Shown here in pieces: positions 26,876 through 35,900 of a stretch of 48,914 nucleotides of DNA. The notes under the pieces are model-generated. The model was given only the letters and a program-made list of their open reading frames with translations. It made no database searches and had not been told where the DNA came from. Location of the stretch: positions 1 to 48,914 of the forward strand of contig NZ_VBUM01000014.1 of NCBI RefSeq assembly GCF_005774735.1, written 5' to 3'. The stretch's first letter is position 1. Every line of letters starts with the position of its first letter. A program made the position numbers and the translations under genes. Source of the stretch: Microbacterium sp. 5K110. GTDB taxonomy: Bacteria; Actinomycetota; Actinomycetes; Actinomycetales; Microbacteriaceae.

Positions 26876-27223
26876 TCAGCCTTCGGCCGTACCCAGCTCT
26901 GTTCGGAGCGGCCACGGCTCGTACCAGACGTCGGCGAACGCCGAGACCTCGTCGGCGAGCCGTGCCGCGACGCCCTCCCCCGCCGCGCGCCACGCCTCGC
27001 AGGATGCCGCGTCCTTCCACCCGTCGAACGGGTCGAAGTTCGCCTCCCACAGGGCGTTCCACGCGGCGATGTCGCGACGGAGCGCATCGGACAGCCCATA
27101 GTCGTCGGGCGTCGTCGTGTACCCGACGTCCCACGTCGGTGTCGAGTCCTCCCACAGCGGCCAGTCCCGGCCGTAGTCCGGGAATAGCCGGATGGAACGT
27201 CGCACCGGAGGGGTTCCGTTCAT
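26876..27223 (-). CDS. Hypothetical acidic Trp-rich protein (115 aa)
   Basis: 115-residue soluble protein with many aromatic residues, e.g. RLFPDYGRDWPLWEDSTPTWDVGYTTTPDDYGL and WNALWEANFDPFDGW. No known motif recognised and no signal or membrane segment. TAGGCT (plus 27231-27236) stands seven bases before the ATG, supporting the start and a leaderless mRNA. It lay directly downstream of ychF before the nuclease segment was inserted between them (inference from the duplicated ychF end). Confidence 0.75.
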   Translation of the reverse strand: MNGTPPVRRSIRLFPDYGRDWPLWEDSTPTWDVGYTTTPDDYGLSDALRRDIAAWNALWEANFDPFDGWKDAASCEAWRAAGEGVAARLADEVSAFADVWYEPWPLRTELGTAEG

Positions 27224-27249
27224 GGCCGGAAGCCTACGTGGGGAGCCTG

Positions 27250-27286
27250 CTCAGTTGTTGAAGCGGGACTCCACCACGTCGCGGTC
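27250..27286 (-). repeat. Displaced copy of the ychF 3' end (37 bp)
   Basis: 35 of 37 bases match 28456-28492. On the minus strand it still reads DRDVVESRFNN-stop, against DGDVVEFRFNN-stop in ychF. Both mismatches change an amino acid (G to R, F to S), as expected for a non-coding relic. Similarity ends abruptly at both sides. Confidence 0.92.
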
Positions 27287-27306
27287 ACGCAGCTGAAGCA
27301 GGCGGA

Positions 27307-28413
27307 TCACAGCTCGATGAGGTGCTGCAGGAAGGTGCGGGCAGCCGCGACATCAATCGAGGCCCGGTGGGATCCATCGAAAACTACACCCCAGTCAGCG
27401 CTGAACTGGGTCACCCCACGACTGCCTCGCCCTGCCCAGTGGTGCTGCACTCCGGTAACACGGAGGAGTTCTCGATCAAGGACGGGCACGAGAGAGGAAA
27501 CAACCCGCTCACGATCGGTGTCGATACCAATCGCCAGTATTGCTGCCACCGACCCCGGTTGCGCAAGGAAATCGAGCATTTTGTCGACGTTATAGGCCTT
27601 TGGCGCGGAGGATCGATTCAAGCGTTTGGATTTGACGTCGATGGAAAGCTGTCCGTCTGCGAGAGCAACCCCGAGGTCATCGAGGCGATGCCCGTTCTCA
27701 CCGCCCGTGATCAAACGCTCCACTTCCTGCCCACGGAGATTGCCATTCTCATTCCGCGCCGCATCAAGAATCGCACGTTGCGCCCCCTGCACTCGAGAAG
27801 CGAGTTCGACCGAGATAGCAAGGTAGTGGGGCGTGTCCAACGCTTCGGCGGCGCGGCGAGGGGCGTCGAGAATGGCTGCACGCTGTGTCGCGCTTGGGAC
27901 GAACTTGGGTCGACGCGCCTTGACCATTGCGGAGACCTCGGCAAGCCGTTCGACGGTCTCGTCCCACACCGACGCCTGGTGCAATTCGAAGATCGAGGAG
28001 AAGTTCTCGCGACGATTTTCCAACCCAGCGAACGACCGCATGATGTCCCACCCATTGAAACTTCCGCGAATGTGGTCAGGTCGAAGCTCAGAGGAACTGT
28101 GACTGATCCTTGCTAGCACGGACGAATTTGCTAGCAAGAAGCTCACCTCACTCGGACGCACAATCACGACCACCAGAGGTTGATGATCATGCAGCCGAAG
28201 AGCGGACAACGACAAGACGGTGTTGGAGAAATTCTCCTGGTTAGCTTGCGTGAACCGAAGAGCGTAGCCTGCCCCTACGAACACGCTTCGAGCGCGCCGG
28301 GGCGTGAAAGCCGCCTCGTAGGCCCTGGACATCTCCGCCTTGTCGGCGTGTCGATGCGCAGCCTTGTAGGCGACGAGATAGTCAAGAGCCTCACCGAGAG
28401 CGCTGTGCTCCAC
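27307..28413 (-). CDS. Solitary PD-(D/E)XK-like nuclease, putative restriction endonuclease
   Basis: About 368 residues. The C-terminal part carries a nuclease-core pattern: LDDLGVAL (D246), then QLSIDVKSKR (D259, K261), a helix AYNVDKMLDFLA and a strand VAAILAIGID. This is the alpha/beta order of restriction-enzyme-like folds. The N-terminal half (RFTQANQENFSNTVLSL, HIRGSFNGWDIMRSF) is unfamiliar and may recognise DNA. No methyltransferase, helicase or other defence gene is adjacent. GTG 28413 has GGGGGAGG seven bases upstream; the frame extends back into ychF, but that part is its antisense shadow. It starts 44 bases after the ychF stop with no clear promoter, so read-through from ychF is likely. 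Lower GC suggests transfer. The nuclease call is inference from motif order. Confidence 0.65.
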   Translation of the reverse strand: MEHSALGEALDYLVAYKAAHRHADKAEMSRAYEAAFTPRRARSVFVGAGYALRFTQANQENFSNTVLSLSALRLHDHQPLVVVIVRPSEVSFLLANSSVLARISHSSSELRPDHIRGSFNGWDIMRSFAGLENRRENFSSIFELHQASVWDETVERLAEVSAMVKARRPKFVPSATQRAAILDAPRRAAEALDTPHYLAISVELASRVQGAQRAILDAARNENGNLRGQEVERLITGGENGHRLDDLGVALADGQLSIDVKSKRLNRSSAPKAYNVDKMLDFLAQPGSVAAILAIGIDTDRERVVSSLVPVLDRELLRVTGVQHHWAGRGSRGVTQFSADWGVVFDGSHRASIDVAAARTFLQHLIEL

Positions 28414-28455
28414 CTGCCGCCTCCCCCGCGTCCTGCATGCCCCTACTTCTACCCA

Positions 28456-28492
28456 CTCAGTTGTTGAAGCGGAACTCCACCACGTCGCCGTC
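28456..28492 (-). repeat. ychF 3'-terminal copy of the 37-bp direct repeat
   Basis: The last 11 codons plus stop of ychF and one further base. 35 of 37 identical to 27250-27286, in the same orientation. This is the functional copy. Confidence 0.92.
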
Positions 28493-29530
28493 CTGCATGA
28501 CGTAGTCCTTGCCCTCGAGGCGGGCCTTGCCCTTCGCACGGGCCTCGGCGACCGAGCCGAGCTCGATCAGGTCAGCGAACGAGATGACCTCGGCCTTGAT
28601 GAAGCCCTTCTCGAAGTCGGTGTGGATGACACCGGCCGCCTGCGGGGCCTTCGCGCCCTGCGGGATCGTCCACGCGCGGGCCTCCTTGGGACCTGCCGTG
28701 AGGTAGGTCTGCAGGCCCAGCGTGTCGAAGCCGATCCGCGCGAGCTGGTCGAGACCCGACTCGTCCTGGCCGGTGGACGCCAGCAGCTCGGCGGCATCCT
28801 CGGGGTCGAGGTCGATCAGTTCCGACTCGATCTTGGCATCCAGGAACACGGCCTTCGCCGGCGCGACCAGCGCGGCCAGCTCGTCCTTGCGGGCCTGGTC
28901 GGTGAGAACGGCCTCGTCGACGTTGAAGACGAAGATGAAGGGCTTCGCGGTCAGCAGACCCAGTTCGCGGATCGGCGACAGGTCGAGACCGGATGCCGAG
29001 AGCAGCACGCCCCGCTGGAGGGCGTCCTCCGCGGCCTTGGCAGCGTCAAGCACCGAAGGGTCGAGCTTCTTGCCCTTGACCTCTTTCTCGTAGCGCGTGA
29101 TCGCCTTCTCGAGGGTCTGGAGGTCGGCGAGCTGCAGCTCGGCGTTGATCGTCTCCATGTCGCTCGCGGGGTTCACCTGCCCGTCGACGTGGACCACGTC
29201 GTCGTCGGCGAATCCGCGGACGACCTGGGCGATGGCATCCGCTTCACGGATGTTCGCGAGGAACTGGTTGCCCAGCCCCTCCCCCTCGCTGGCGCCGCGG
29301 ACGATGCCGGCGATGTCGACGAACGACACCGCGGCGGGCACGAGACGCTCGCTGCCGAACACGTCGGCGAGCTGCTGCAGCCGCACATCGGGAAGGTTCA
29401 CGACCCCGACGTTGGGCTCGATGGTCGCGAACGGGTAGTTCGCCGCGAGCACCGAGTTCTTGGTCAGGGCGTTGAAGAGAGTGGACTTTCCCACATTGGG
29501 AAGGCCGACGATTCCGATGGTAAGAGCCAC
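28457..29530 (-). CDS. ychF: Redox-regulated ATPase YchF (Obg-family)
   Basis: 357-residue P-loop protein of the YchF/OLA1 group, ribosome-associated and ATP-preferring. The P-loop is GLPNVGKSTLFNAL (9-22), G3 is DIAGIVRGASEGEGLGN, and the base-specificity motif reads NVDE rather than NKxD, as in YchF. A helical hairpin and C-terminal TGS domain follow (DYVMQDGDVVEFRFNN). Start is GTG. Its last codons coincide with the insertion boundary, so the C-terminus may derive from the inserted DNA. Confidence 0.96.
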   Translation of the reverse strand: MALTIGIVGLPNVGKSTLFNALTKNSVLAANYPFATIEPNVGVVNLPDVRLQQLADVFGSERLVPAAVSFVDIAGIVRGASEGEGLGNQFLANIREADAIAQVVRGFADDDVVHVDGQVNPASDMETINAELQLADLQTLEKAITRYEKEVKGKKLDPSVLDAAKAAEDALQRGVLLSASGLDLSPIRELGLLTAKPFIFVFNVDEAVLTDQARKDELAALVAPAKAVFLDAKIESELIDLDPEDAAELLASTGQDESGLDQLARIGFDTLGLQTYLTAGPKEARAWTIPQGAKAPQAAGVIHTDFEKGFIKAEVISFADLIELGSVAEARAKGKARLEGKDYVMQDGDVVEFRFNN

Positions 29531-29569
29531 GGGAGTCCAGGTTACCCGGCCCGCGCCGCCCTCACCGCG

Positions 29570-30319
29570 TCAGGGACGCCGCGCGCGGAACGCGTGGGTC
29601 ACGTACGGCAGGTCGACCGCTCCGCCGTCGGCGAGTCCCGGGACGGATGCCACGACCCCGTCGACCTCGGCGTCGATGCGCGCGCGCTCCTCGGCGGATG
29701 CCGTGATGATGTCGCTCCGAGAGAAGACGAGGTCGCGCAGCTGGGCCAGGGTGATGCGGCGGCTCCAGGTCCACGTGCGGTGCTCGAGGTCGACGAGCGG
29801 CTCGGCGATCCGCGGCCCACCGTCGGCGAGAAGCCGTTCGGCGTTCGACGTCCCGATCACCCGGGTGAGGCTGCGCACCCAGTCGACACGCTCGTCGCGG
29901 ATGTTCCACACCAGCCCGAGCACCCCGCCGGAGCGCAGGACGCGCGCGATCTCGAGAGAACCAGGCTCCGGATCGACCCAGTGCCACGCCTGTCCCATCA
30001 CCACGGCGTCGAGGGCCGAGTCGGGCAGCGGCAGACGCTCGGCGGTACCGGCGAACGTCGGGATGCCGCGGACGTTCTCGCGCAACGACGCCAGCATCGC
30101 GGCATCCGGATCGATCGCCACCACGTCGGCACCGAGCTCGACGACCGCACGCGTGAGCTTGCCGGTACCGGCACCCACGTCGGCGACGCGCAGCGCCCGG
30201 CCGGGCTCGCGGACCGGCGCGAGCATCCACGCGACCGCCTCGGCCGGATACTCGGGCCGCCCCGACTCGTAAGCCGCGGCCGCCTGCCCGAACGACGTCG
30301 ACTTCTGGCGTTCCGTCAT
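29570..30319 (-). CDS. Class I SAM-dependent methyltransferase
   Basis: 249-residue Rossmann-fold methyltransferase. SAM-binding motif I is VADVGAGTGKLTRAVVELG (about 45-63), the acidic strand-2 end is AIDPDAAML, and GTAERLPLPDSALDAVVMGQAWHWVD follows in the usual order. The C-terminal ~100 residues are typical of small-molecule methyltransferases related to UbiE/Tam. Substrate unknown. TAGGGT (plus 30326-30331) lies six bases before the ATG, a leaderless signature. Divergent from the exonuclease gene. Confidence 0.9.
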   Translation of the reverse strand: MTERQKSTSFGQAAAAYESGRPEYPAEAVAWMLAPVREPGRALRVADVGAGTGKLTRAVVELGADVVAIDPDAAMLASLRENVRGIPTFAGTAERLPLPDSALDAVVMGQAWHWVDPEPGSLEIARVLRSGGVLGLVWNIRDERVDWVRSLTRVIGTSNAERLLADGGPRIAEPLVDLEHRTWTWSRRITLAQLRDLVFSRSDIITASAEERARIDAEVDGVVASVPGLADGGAVDLPYVTHAFRARRP

Positions 30320-30553
30320 GCCTCGACCCTATGCCGGGGGCGGGACGTCCGCGCGGGCGCCTCCCGTAGCCGTACCATGCGGCGGAGTCGGCAGGGGACA
30401 CGCCGATACCGGAAGCCAGGAGCCGGCGTGCCACCCGCACGACGACCCACCGCCTGGCGGTCACCGTCGACGACCCGCGGCGCGACGAGACCGATCCCGC
30501 GTCGGACGGCGTGCCGTCCCGGCCGGACGGGGAGGTCGAGCGAGGGTGGAGGC

Positions 30554-31150
30554 GTGGCACTGGATTTCACCGCGATCGACTTCGAAACGGCGAACTCCAG
30601 TGGCGCGTCCGCGTGTGCGGTGGGGCTCGCGCGCGTCCGCGACGGACGGGTCGTGGCTACTGCCGCCTGGCTCATCAAGCCGCCGGCCGGGCACGACGAC
30701 TTCGCCGCGATCAACGTCGGCATCCACGGCATCCGTCCGTCCGACGTCGTCGACGCGCCGGACTGGAGCACGCAGCTGGCTCGGCTGACCGCCTTCGCCG
30801 GGGCGGACGTGCTCGTCGCCCACAATGCGGGCTTCGACATGTCGGTGCTGCGCCGTGCGTGCGCCGCGACCGGCGACGACTGCCCCTCGTACCGCTATCT
30901 CTGCAGCGTCCAGATGTCGCGGAAGACCTACACCCTCGATTCCTACCGCCTGCCGCTCGTCGCGGCCGAGGCCGGATGCTCGCCGTTCGCTCACCACGAC
31001 GCCCTCGCCGACGCCGTCGCGTGCGCGGAGATCACGATCGACTGCGCCCGGCGCGCCGGAGCCGCCGATGTGCACGCCCTCGCCGCGCACCTCGGCGTGC
31101 GGGTCTCGCAGATCCAGGCGGAACGCCGCCTCGAGCGCGCCGTCGCCTGA
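30554..31150 (+). CDS. DnaQ-like 3'-5' exonuclease (DEDDh)
   Basis: 198-residue exonuclease domain protein. Exo I is AIDFETAN (Asp and Glu), Exo II is HNAGFDMSVLRRA and Exo III is HHDALADAVACAE, with His before Asp as in DEDDh enzymes. It resembles the stand-alone proofreading/RNase T-type exonucleases of Actinobacteria. The GTG at 30554 gives the family-typical start VALDFTAIDFE, with GAGGG seven bases upstream. An in-frame GTG at 30428 with AGGAG five bases upstream would add 42 Arg-rich residues. The 234-base gap before it holds TACCAT (30373-30378) as a possible -10 box and nothing else recognised. Confidence 0.88.
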   Translation: MALDFTAIDFETANSSGASACAVGLARVRDGRVVATAAWLIKPPAGHDDFAAINVGIHGIRPSDVVDAPDWSTQLARLTAFAGADVLVAHNAGFDMSVLRRACAATGDDCPSYRYLCSVQMSRKTYTLDSYRLPLVAAEAGCSPFAHHDALADAVACAEITIDCARRAGAADVHALAAHLGVRVSQIQAERRLERAVA

Positions 31151-31200
31151 CCCGCCCGCCACTTCCGGGCGATGTCGGAGGCCTGCGGCACACTGAGCAC

Positions 31201-32526
31201 ATGGATGCCATCGCCCTGATCCTCGCGATCCTCGCCCTCGCGATCGGTGCCGGCGCGGGCTGGTTCCTCGGCGCCGCGCGGGCCACCTCGCGCGCCGCGA
31301 CCGAGCGGATCGCTCTCGCCTCGCGCGTCGCCGCCGCCGATGCCGCGCTCGTCGGGGCACAGGCGCAGCTCGACCATCAGACGACCCTGTACCGCGACCT
31401 GGTGGGCCAGACACGCGCCGATCAGGCAGCGCGCGAAGAGCGCGAACGCCGCGAGCAGACGGTCCTGCGCGCGCTCGATCCCGTGCGCGAGACCCTCGAC
31501 GCGATGCAGCGCAAGGTCGACGGCCTCGAGCGCGACCGCGTCGAGCAGTACTCCGCGCTGGGCGAACAGTTGCGACTCTCGCGTGAGGCCGACGAGGCGC
31601 TCCGCGCCACGACCGAGTCCCTCGCTTCGGCGATGCGCTCGGGCAGCACGCGCGGCGTCTGGGGCGAGACACAGCTGCGACGGGTCGTCGAGGCCGCGGG
31701 GCTCACGCGCTACGTCGACTTCGACCTGCAGTCCTCGATCACCTCCGACGCCGGCGCGGGTCGCCCCGACATGGTCGTGCGTCTCCCCGGAGGCAAGGCT
31801 CTCGCGGTGGATGCCAAAGTCCCCCTCGACGCCTACCTCCAGGCCAGCGCGATCCCGGTGACCGCCCCGGGCGACGAGGGCGCGCGCCGGGCGGCCCTCC
31901 TGACCAAGCACACCCGGGCCGTGCGCGCGCACGTCGACGCGCTCGCCCGCAAGACGTATTGGGCAGGGCTCTCGACCAGCCCCGAGTTCGTGATCTGCTT
32001 CCTGCCGAGCGAGTCCCTGCTCTCCGCGGCCCTCGACGACGACCCGACGCTGCTCGAGTACGCGTTCGCGCGTCGAGTAGCCCTCGCGTCGCCGGTGAAC
32101 CTGTGGGCGGTCCTCAAGACCGTGGCCTTCACGTGGACGCAGCAGGACGTCTCCGACGAGGCGCGCACGTTGTTCGCCCTCGGTACCGAGCTATACGAGC
32201 GCGTAGGCGTGCTCGCCGGTCACGCCGGCGATCTGCGGCGCGCCCTGGAGCGCACCGTCGACAGTTACAACCGCTTCGCCGGGTCGCTGGAGTCGCGCGT
32301 ACTGGTGACGGCGCGCAAGTTCCCCGGCATCGACGAAACGAAGCTCGACGCCGTAGACGCTCCCGCGCCGCTCGAGGCGTCACCGCGCAGGTGGACGGCG
32401 CCCGAACTCATCGACGCCGCCGAGAACGACGGCGAGGCGACCGAACGCGGGCTCGCACACCGGGACATGACTCATGCCGACCTCGGCGCGATCCGCGCAC
32501 GAGCGGGAATCGCCGACGGCAACTGA
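31201..32526 (+). CDS. rmuC: DNA recombination protein RmuC
   Basis: 441 residues. An N-terminal membrane helix (about 4-20), a coiled coil rich in Arg/Glu (about 30-150), then the RmuC nuclease-like domain with GVWGETQLRRVVEAAGL, RPDMVVRLPGGKALAVDAKVPLDAYLQA and ICFLPSESLLSAAL. The PD...AVDAK motif is the predicted PD-(D/E)XK site. RmuC limits DNA inversion and acts in replication-fork or foreign-DNA surveillance. CACACT lies six bases before the ATG and could be a leaderless promoter. Confidence 0.95.
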   Translation: MDAIALILAILALAIGAGAGWFLGAARATSRAATERIALASRVAAADAALVGAQAQLDHQTTLYRDLVGQTRADQAAREERERREQTVLRALDPVRETLDAMQRKVDGLERDRVEQYSALGEQLRLSREADEALRATTESLASAMRSGSTRGVWGETQLRRVVEAAGLTRYVDFDLQSSITSDAGAGRPDMVVRLPGGKALAVDAKVPLDAYLQASAIPVTAPGDEGARRAALLTKHTRAVRAHVDALARKTYWAGLSTSPEFVICFLPSESLLSAALDDDPTLLEYAFARRVALASPVNLWAVLKTVAFTWTQQDVSDEARTLFALGTELYERVGVLAGHAGDLRRALERTVDSYNRFAGSLESRVLVTARKFPGIDETKLDAVDAPAPLEASPRRWTAPELIDAAENDGEATERGLAHRDMTHADLGAIRARAGIADGN

Positions 32527-32540
32527 GCGTCGCCCGAGGA

Positions 32541-32750
32541 TCAAGACCCGCCGGGAACCCAGCTCAGCAGGCTCACGACCGCGGCCGAGACACCGACGAA
32601 GGCGCCGACCATCCACCATGCGCTGATCTCGTGGCCCTCATCGCGGCGCTTGCGCAGCAGCACATCGGGACGCCGCGCGGGGTCGAGAGCATCGGCGATG
32701 ACCGCCTGTGCACCGGTCTGCGGTGCGGTTGAGTTCGTCGGAGCTGCCAT
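32541..32750 (-). CDS. Small single-pass membrane protein (69 aa)
   Basis: 69 residues: a hydrophilic N-terminus (MAAPTNSTAPQTGAQAVIADALDPARRPDVLLRKRRDEGHE) and one C-terminal transmembrane helix, AWWMVGAFVGVSAAVVSLLSWV. The RR/KR charges before the helix suggest the N-terminus stays inside. An AAGGGGGA stretch precedes the ATG. Family and function not recognised. It converges on rmuC with a 14-base gap. Confidence 0.75.
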   Translation of the reverse strand: MAAPTNSTAPQTGAQAVIADALDPARRPDVLLRKRRDEGHEISAWWMVGAFVGVSAAVVSLLSWVPGGS

Positions 32751-32996
32751 GGAACGATCCCCCTTCGGGTCTCGGAAGAACGCAGCGTCGCCGTTGACAC
32801 CTTCGTCGATTCTGCCAGACACCCCCTCGTGGGGGAGTCACGCTTGCGCAACGACACGCCCGGCTGTATCTGCATGCATCGAACTTCCGGACCCGCAGGT
32901 CCGCCTGACTCAGGCCCACCTGACGAAACACCGCGAGGCGGCATCCTGCTGTCTCAGCGAATCAGCGCCGCGGGCGGACGCGCCACGGGACGACGG
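32751..32996. other. 246-base intergenic region, no gene found
   Basis: Between glpX (stop 32997) and the small membrane protein start (32750), both minus strand. It holds a small hairpin ccccc-tcgt-ggggg (32822-32835) and one GGCATCC octamer core near 32940. No protein-like frame or tRNA was seen. Confidence 0.5.
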
Positions 32997-33986
32997 TCAG
33001 AGCCACTTCGACGTGAGGTGCTCCGACGAGATCCGGCGGAGCGTCCCCGACGCACCGCGCAGCACGACGCTCTCGGTGTAGATGAAGTCGCCGTCGCGAC
33101 GGACGCCCTGGACGAGCTGGCCGTCGGTCACACCGGTGGCCACGAAGATCGTGTTCTTCCCCTTGACGAGGTCGTCGGCCTCGTAGACCTCGCCGTCGAG
33201 CTTCAGACCGGCATCCCGGCCCTTCTGCTTCTCGTCGTCGGTGCGCGGTGCGAGGACGCCCTGGATGTGACCCCCCAGAGCCTTGATCGCACACGCGGTG
33301 ACGATGCCCTCGGGGCTACCGCCGATCCCGACGCACATGTCGGTCCGGGCGTTGTGTCGTGCCGCGTTGATGCCGCCGGCGACGTCGCCGTCACTCATGA
33401 GGCGGGTACCCGCACCGGCTTCGCGGATGTCGGCGATGAGCTGCTCGTGACGCGGGCGGTTCAGCACCGACACGACGATCTCGTCGACCGGCTTGCCGAG
33501 CGCCTTGGCGAGCAGCCGGATGTTCTCGCCGATCGGGAGGCGGATGTCGACGACGCCGACGCCCGCGGGTCCGGTGACGAGCTTGTCCATGTAGAAGACG
33601 CTCGAGGCGTCGAGCATCGTGCCGTGATCGGACACGGCGATGACCGACAGCGCGTTCTGGCGTCCGGCGGCCGTCAGGGAGGTGCCGTCGATCGGATCGA
33701 CGGCGACGTCGCACTGAGGGCCGCGACCGCTGCCCACCCGCTCGCCGTTGTAGAGCATGGGGGCGTTGTCCTTCTCGCCCTCACCGATGACGATCGTGCC
33801 GTCGAAGTTGACGGTGCTGAAGAAGGCGCGCATCGCGTCGACGGCGGCGCCGTCGGCGGCCTCCTTGTCGCCGCGGCCGATGAAGGGCACGGCGCGGATG
33901 GAGGCCGCTTCGGTGGCCCTCACCAGCTCGAGAGCCAGGTTCCGATCGGGGTGCAGGGGACTCATGTCGGACGTCAGGCTCACCAT
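32997..33986 (-). CDS. glpX: Class II fructose-1,6-bisphosphatase
   Basis: 329-residue GlpX-type phosphatase of gluconeogenesis. Metal- and substrate-binding blocks are VIGEGEKDNAPML, VAVDPIDGTSLTA and DMCVGIGGSPEGIVTACAIKALGG. Actinobacteria usually rely on this class as their main FBPase. The ATG at 33986 is supported by TACAGT (plus 33994-33999) seven bases upstream, implying a leaderless mRNA; a longer frame to 34109 is not protein-like. It is divergent from fba, whose product catalyses the neighbouring step of the same pathway. Confidence 0.95.
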   Translation of the reverse strand: MVSLTSDMSPLHPDRNLALELVRATEAASIRAVPFIGRGDKEAADGAAVDAMRAFFSTVNFDGTIVIGEGEKDNAPMLYNGERVGSGRGPQCDVAVDPIDGTSLTAAGRQNALSVIAVSDHGTMLDASSVFYMDKLVTGPAGVGVVDIRLPIGENIRLLAKALGKPVDEIVVSVLNRPRHEQLIADIREAGAGTRLMSDGDVAGGINAARHNARTDMCVGIGGSPEGIVTACAIKALGGHIQGVLAPRTDDEKQKGRDAGLKLDGEVYEADDLVKGKNTIFVATGVTDGQLVQGVRRDGDFIYTESVVLRGASGTLRRISSEHLTSKWL

Positions 33987-34165
33987 GAGCCCCACTGTAG
34001 CCAGCGCGACTGTGACAACCGCTGGTTTTTCCCGACCGGAGCCCGAAGGATTCGTGATTCTTAACGCCTCGGCAGAACTGCGGCGATCCTCGCCCGGCCG
34101 CGGCGTCACGATCGGGTGCCTTCGCTAGAGTGACGGTGTCCCTGTCACGACCAAGGAGCGCCTCC

Positions 34166-35194
<1,029 letters not shown>

Positions 35195-35204
35195 CACCTC
35201 TCCC

Positions 35205-35234
35205 CGAACGCCCCGGCTCCGGCCGGGGCGTTCG
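35205..35234 (+). terminator. Hairpin terminator after fba
   Basis: 12-bp stem cgaacgccccgg / ccggggcgttcg with loop ctccgg, starting 10 bases after the fba stop. Confidence 0.88.
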
Positions 35235-35257
35235 TGCGTCCCGCGGCCTCTCCCGCG

Positions 35258-35328
35258 CGCGAAACTGCATCTCCCTGACATCTCCCCTGCAGCCTGCCGT
35301 GGAGATGTCAGCCGGATGCAGTTTCGCG
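35258..35328. repeat. Long palindromic repeat, copy 4
   Basis: The most symmetric outer arms: cgcgaaactgcat (35258-35270) against atgcagtttcgcg (35316-35328). Inner blocks are cctgacatctccc and ggagatgtcag. It lies between the fba terminator and the convergent MOSC gene stop (35346). Confidence 0.85.
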
Positions 35329-35345
35329 GCCATGGCCCGCCCCCG

Positions 35346-35891
35346 CTACGCGCGGTAGAGCTCGAGCACCGTCGGGGCGGCGGGTGGCGACGAGACGATC
35401 TCGACGCGGTCGCCGGCGCGCACCTCGCCGGCGCGGCGGACACGCAGGTAGGCACCGAGCCGGCCCTCGTCCGAGAAGCGCTTGACCCACCCACGGCCCG
35501 TCGAGCCGCCCACCCAGCGCGCGAAAGTGGCGCACGGCGTGCGGGGCATCGTGACCTCGAGCTCGACGGTCTCCCCGATGCGCCAGACCTCGCCGATCCG
35601 CGCTCCGTTAACGTCGATGCCCTCGAGGCGCAGGTTCTCGCCGAACCACCCGGGGGCGAGCTCTCGCCCGAGCTCGCGCTCCCAGAACTCGGCGTCGTCC
35701 TGCGCGTAGGCGTACACCGCCTTGTCGGGACCGCCGTGGTGCTTGCGGCTGGCTTGCACGTCGGCGCGGACCCCGAGACGTCCGATGCGCACCGCACCCT
35801 CGAGGGCGCGCTTGTCGATCGCGGTGACCCCCACCGACCCCGAGTCGGGACGCAGGGCGTGGACGGCGCAGACGGCGATGAGGCTCGGCAT
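35346..35891 (-). CDS. MOSC domain protein (YiiM-like)
   Basis: 181-residue MOSC (molybdenum cofactor sulfurase C-terminal) domain protein. RKHHGGPDKAVYAYAQDDAEFWERELGRELAPGWFGENLRLEGI contains the conserved GG-D-KAVYAY-D---W and GxFGENL motifs. The conserved cysteine is in PRTPCATFARW. Such proteins (YiiM) reduce N-hydroxylated bases such as 6-hydroxylaminopurine using Moco. TAGCAT (plus 35898-35903) lies six bases before the ATG, suggesting leaderless translation. It follows the anti-sigma gene by nine bases but appears to have its own promoter. Confidence 0.93.
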   Translation of the reverse strand: MPSLIAVCAVHALRPDSGSVGVTAIDKRALEGAVRIGRLGVRADVQASRKHHGGPDKAVYAYAQDDAEFWERELGRELAPGWFGENLRLEGIDVNGARIGEVWRIGETVELEVTMPRTPCATFARWVGGSTGRGWVKRFSDEGRLGAYLRVRRAGEVRAGDRVEIVSSPPAAPTVLELYRA

Positions 35892-35900
35892 CCGTCGATG

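Larger units (their letters stand above)
27250..28492. mobile_element. 1.2-kb insertion at the 3' end of ychF, flanked by 37-bp direct repeats
   Basis: The segment between the two 37-bp repeats holds one gene, a PD-(D/E)XK-like nuclease, and is visibly poorer in GC (about 55 % in a sampled line) than its neighbours. It carries a new ychF terminus, so ychF stays intact, and leaves the old terminus 1.2 kb downstream. No integrase, transposase or terminal inverted repeat is present. It resembles either an att-flanked mini-island mobilised in trans or the insertion with long target duplication described for restriction genes. Confidence 0.7.

Noticed and set aside
28414..28539. Extension of the nuclease frame into ychF (42 codons)
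   Set aside because: The upstream part is out of frame with YchF and has no ribosome site; GTG 28413 has a good one.
32751..32996. tRNA or small gene in the glpX downstream gap
   Set aside because: No cloverleaf, T-loop or protein-like frame could be traced.
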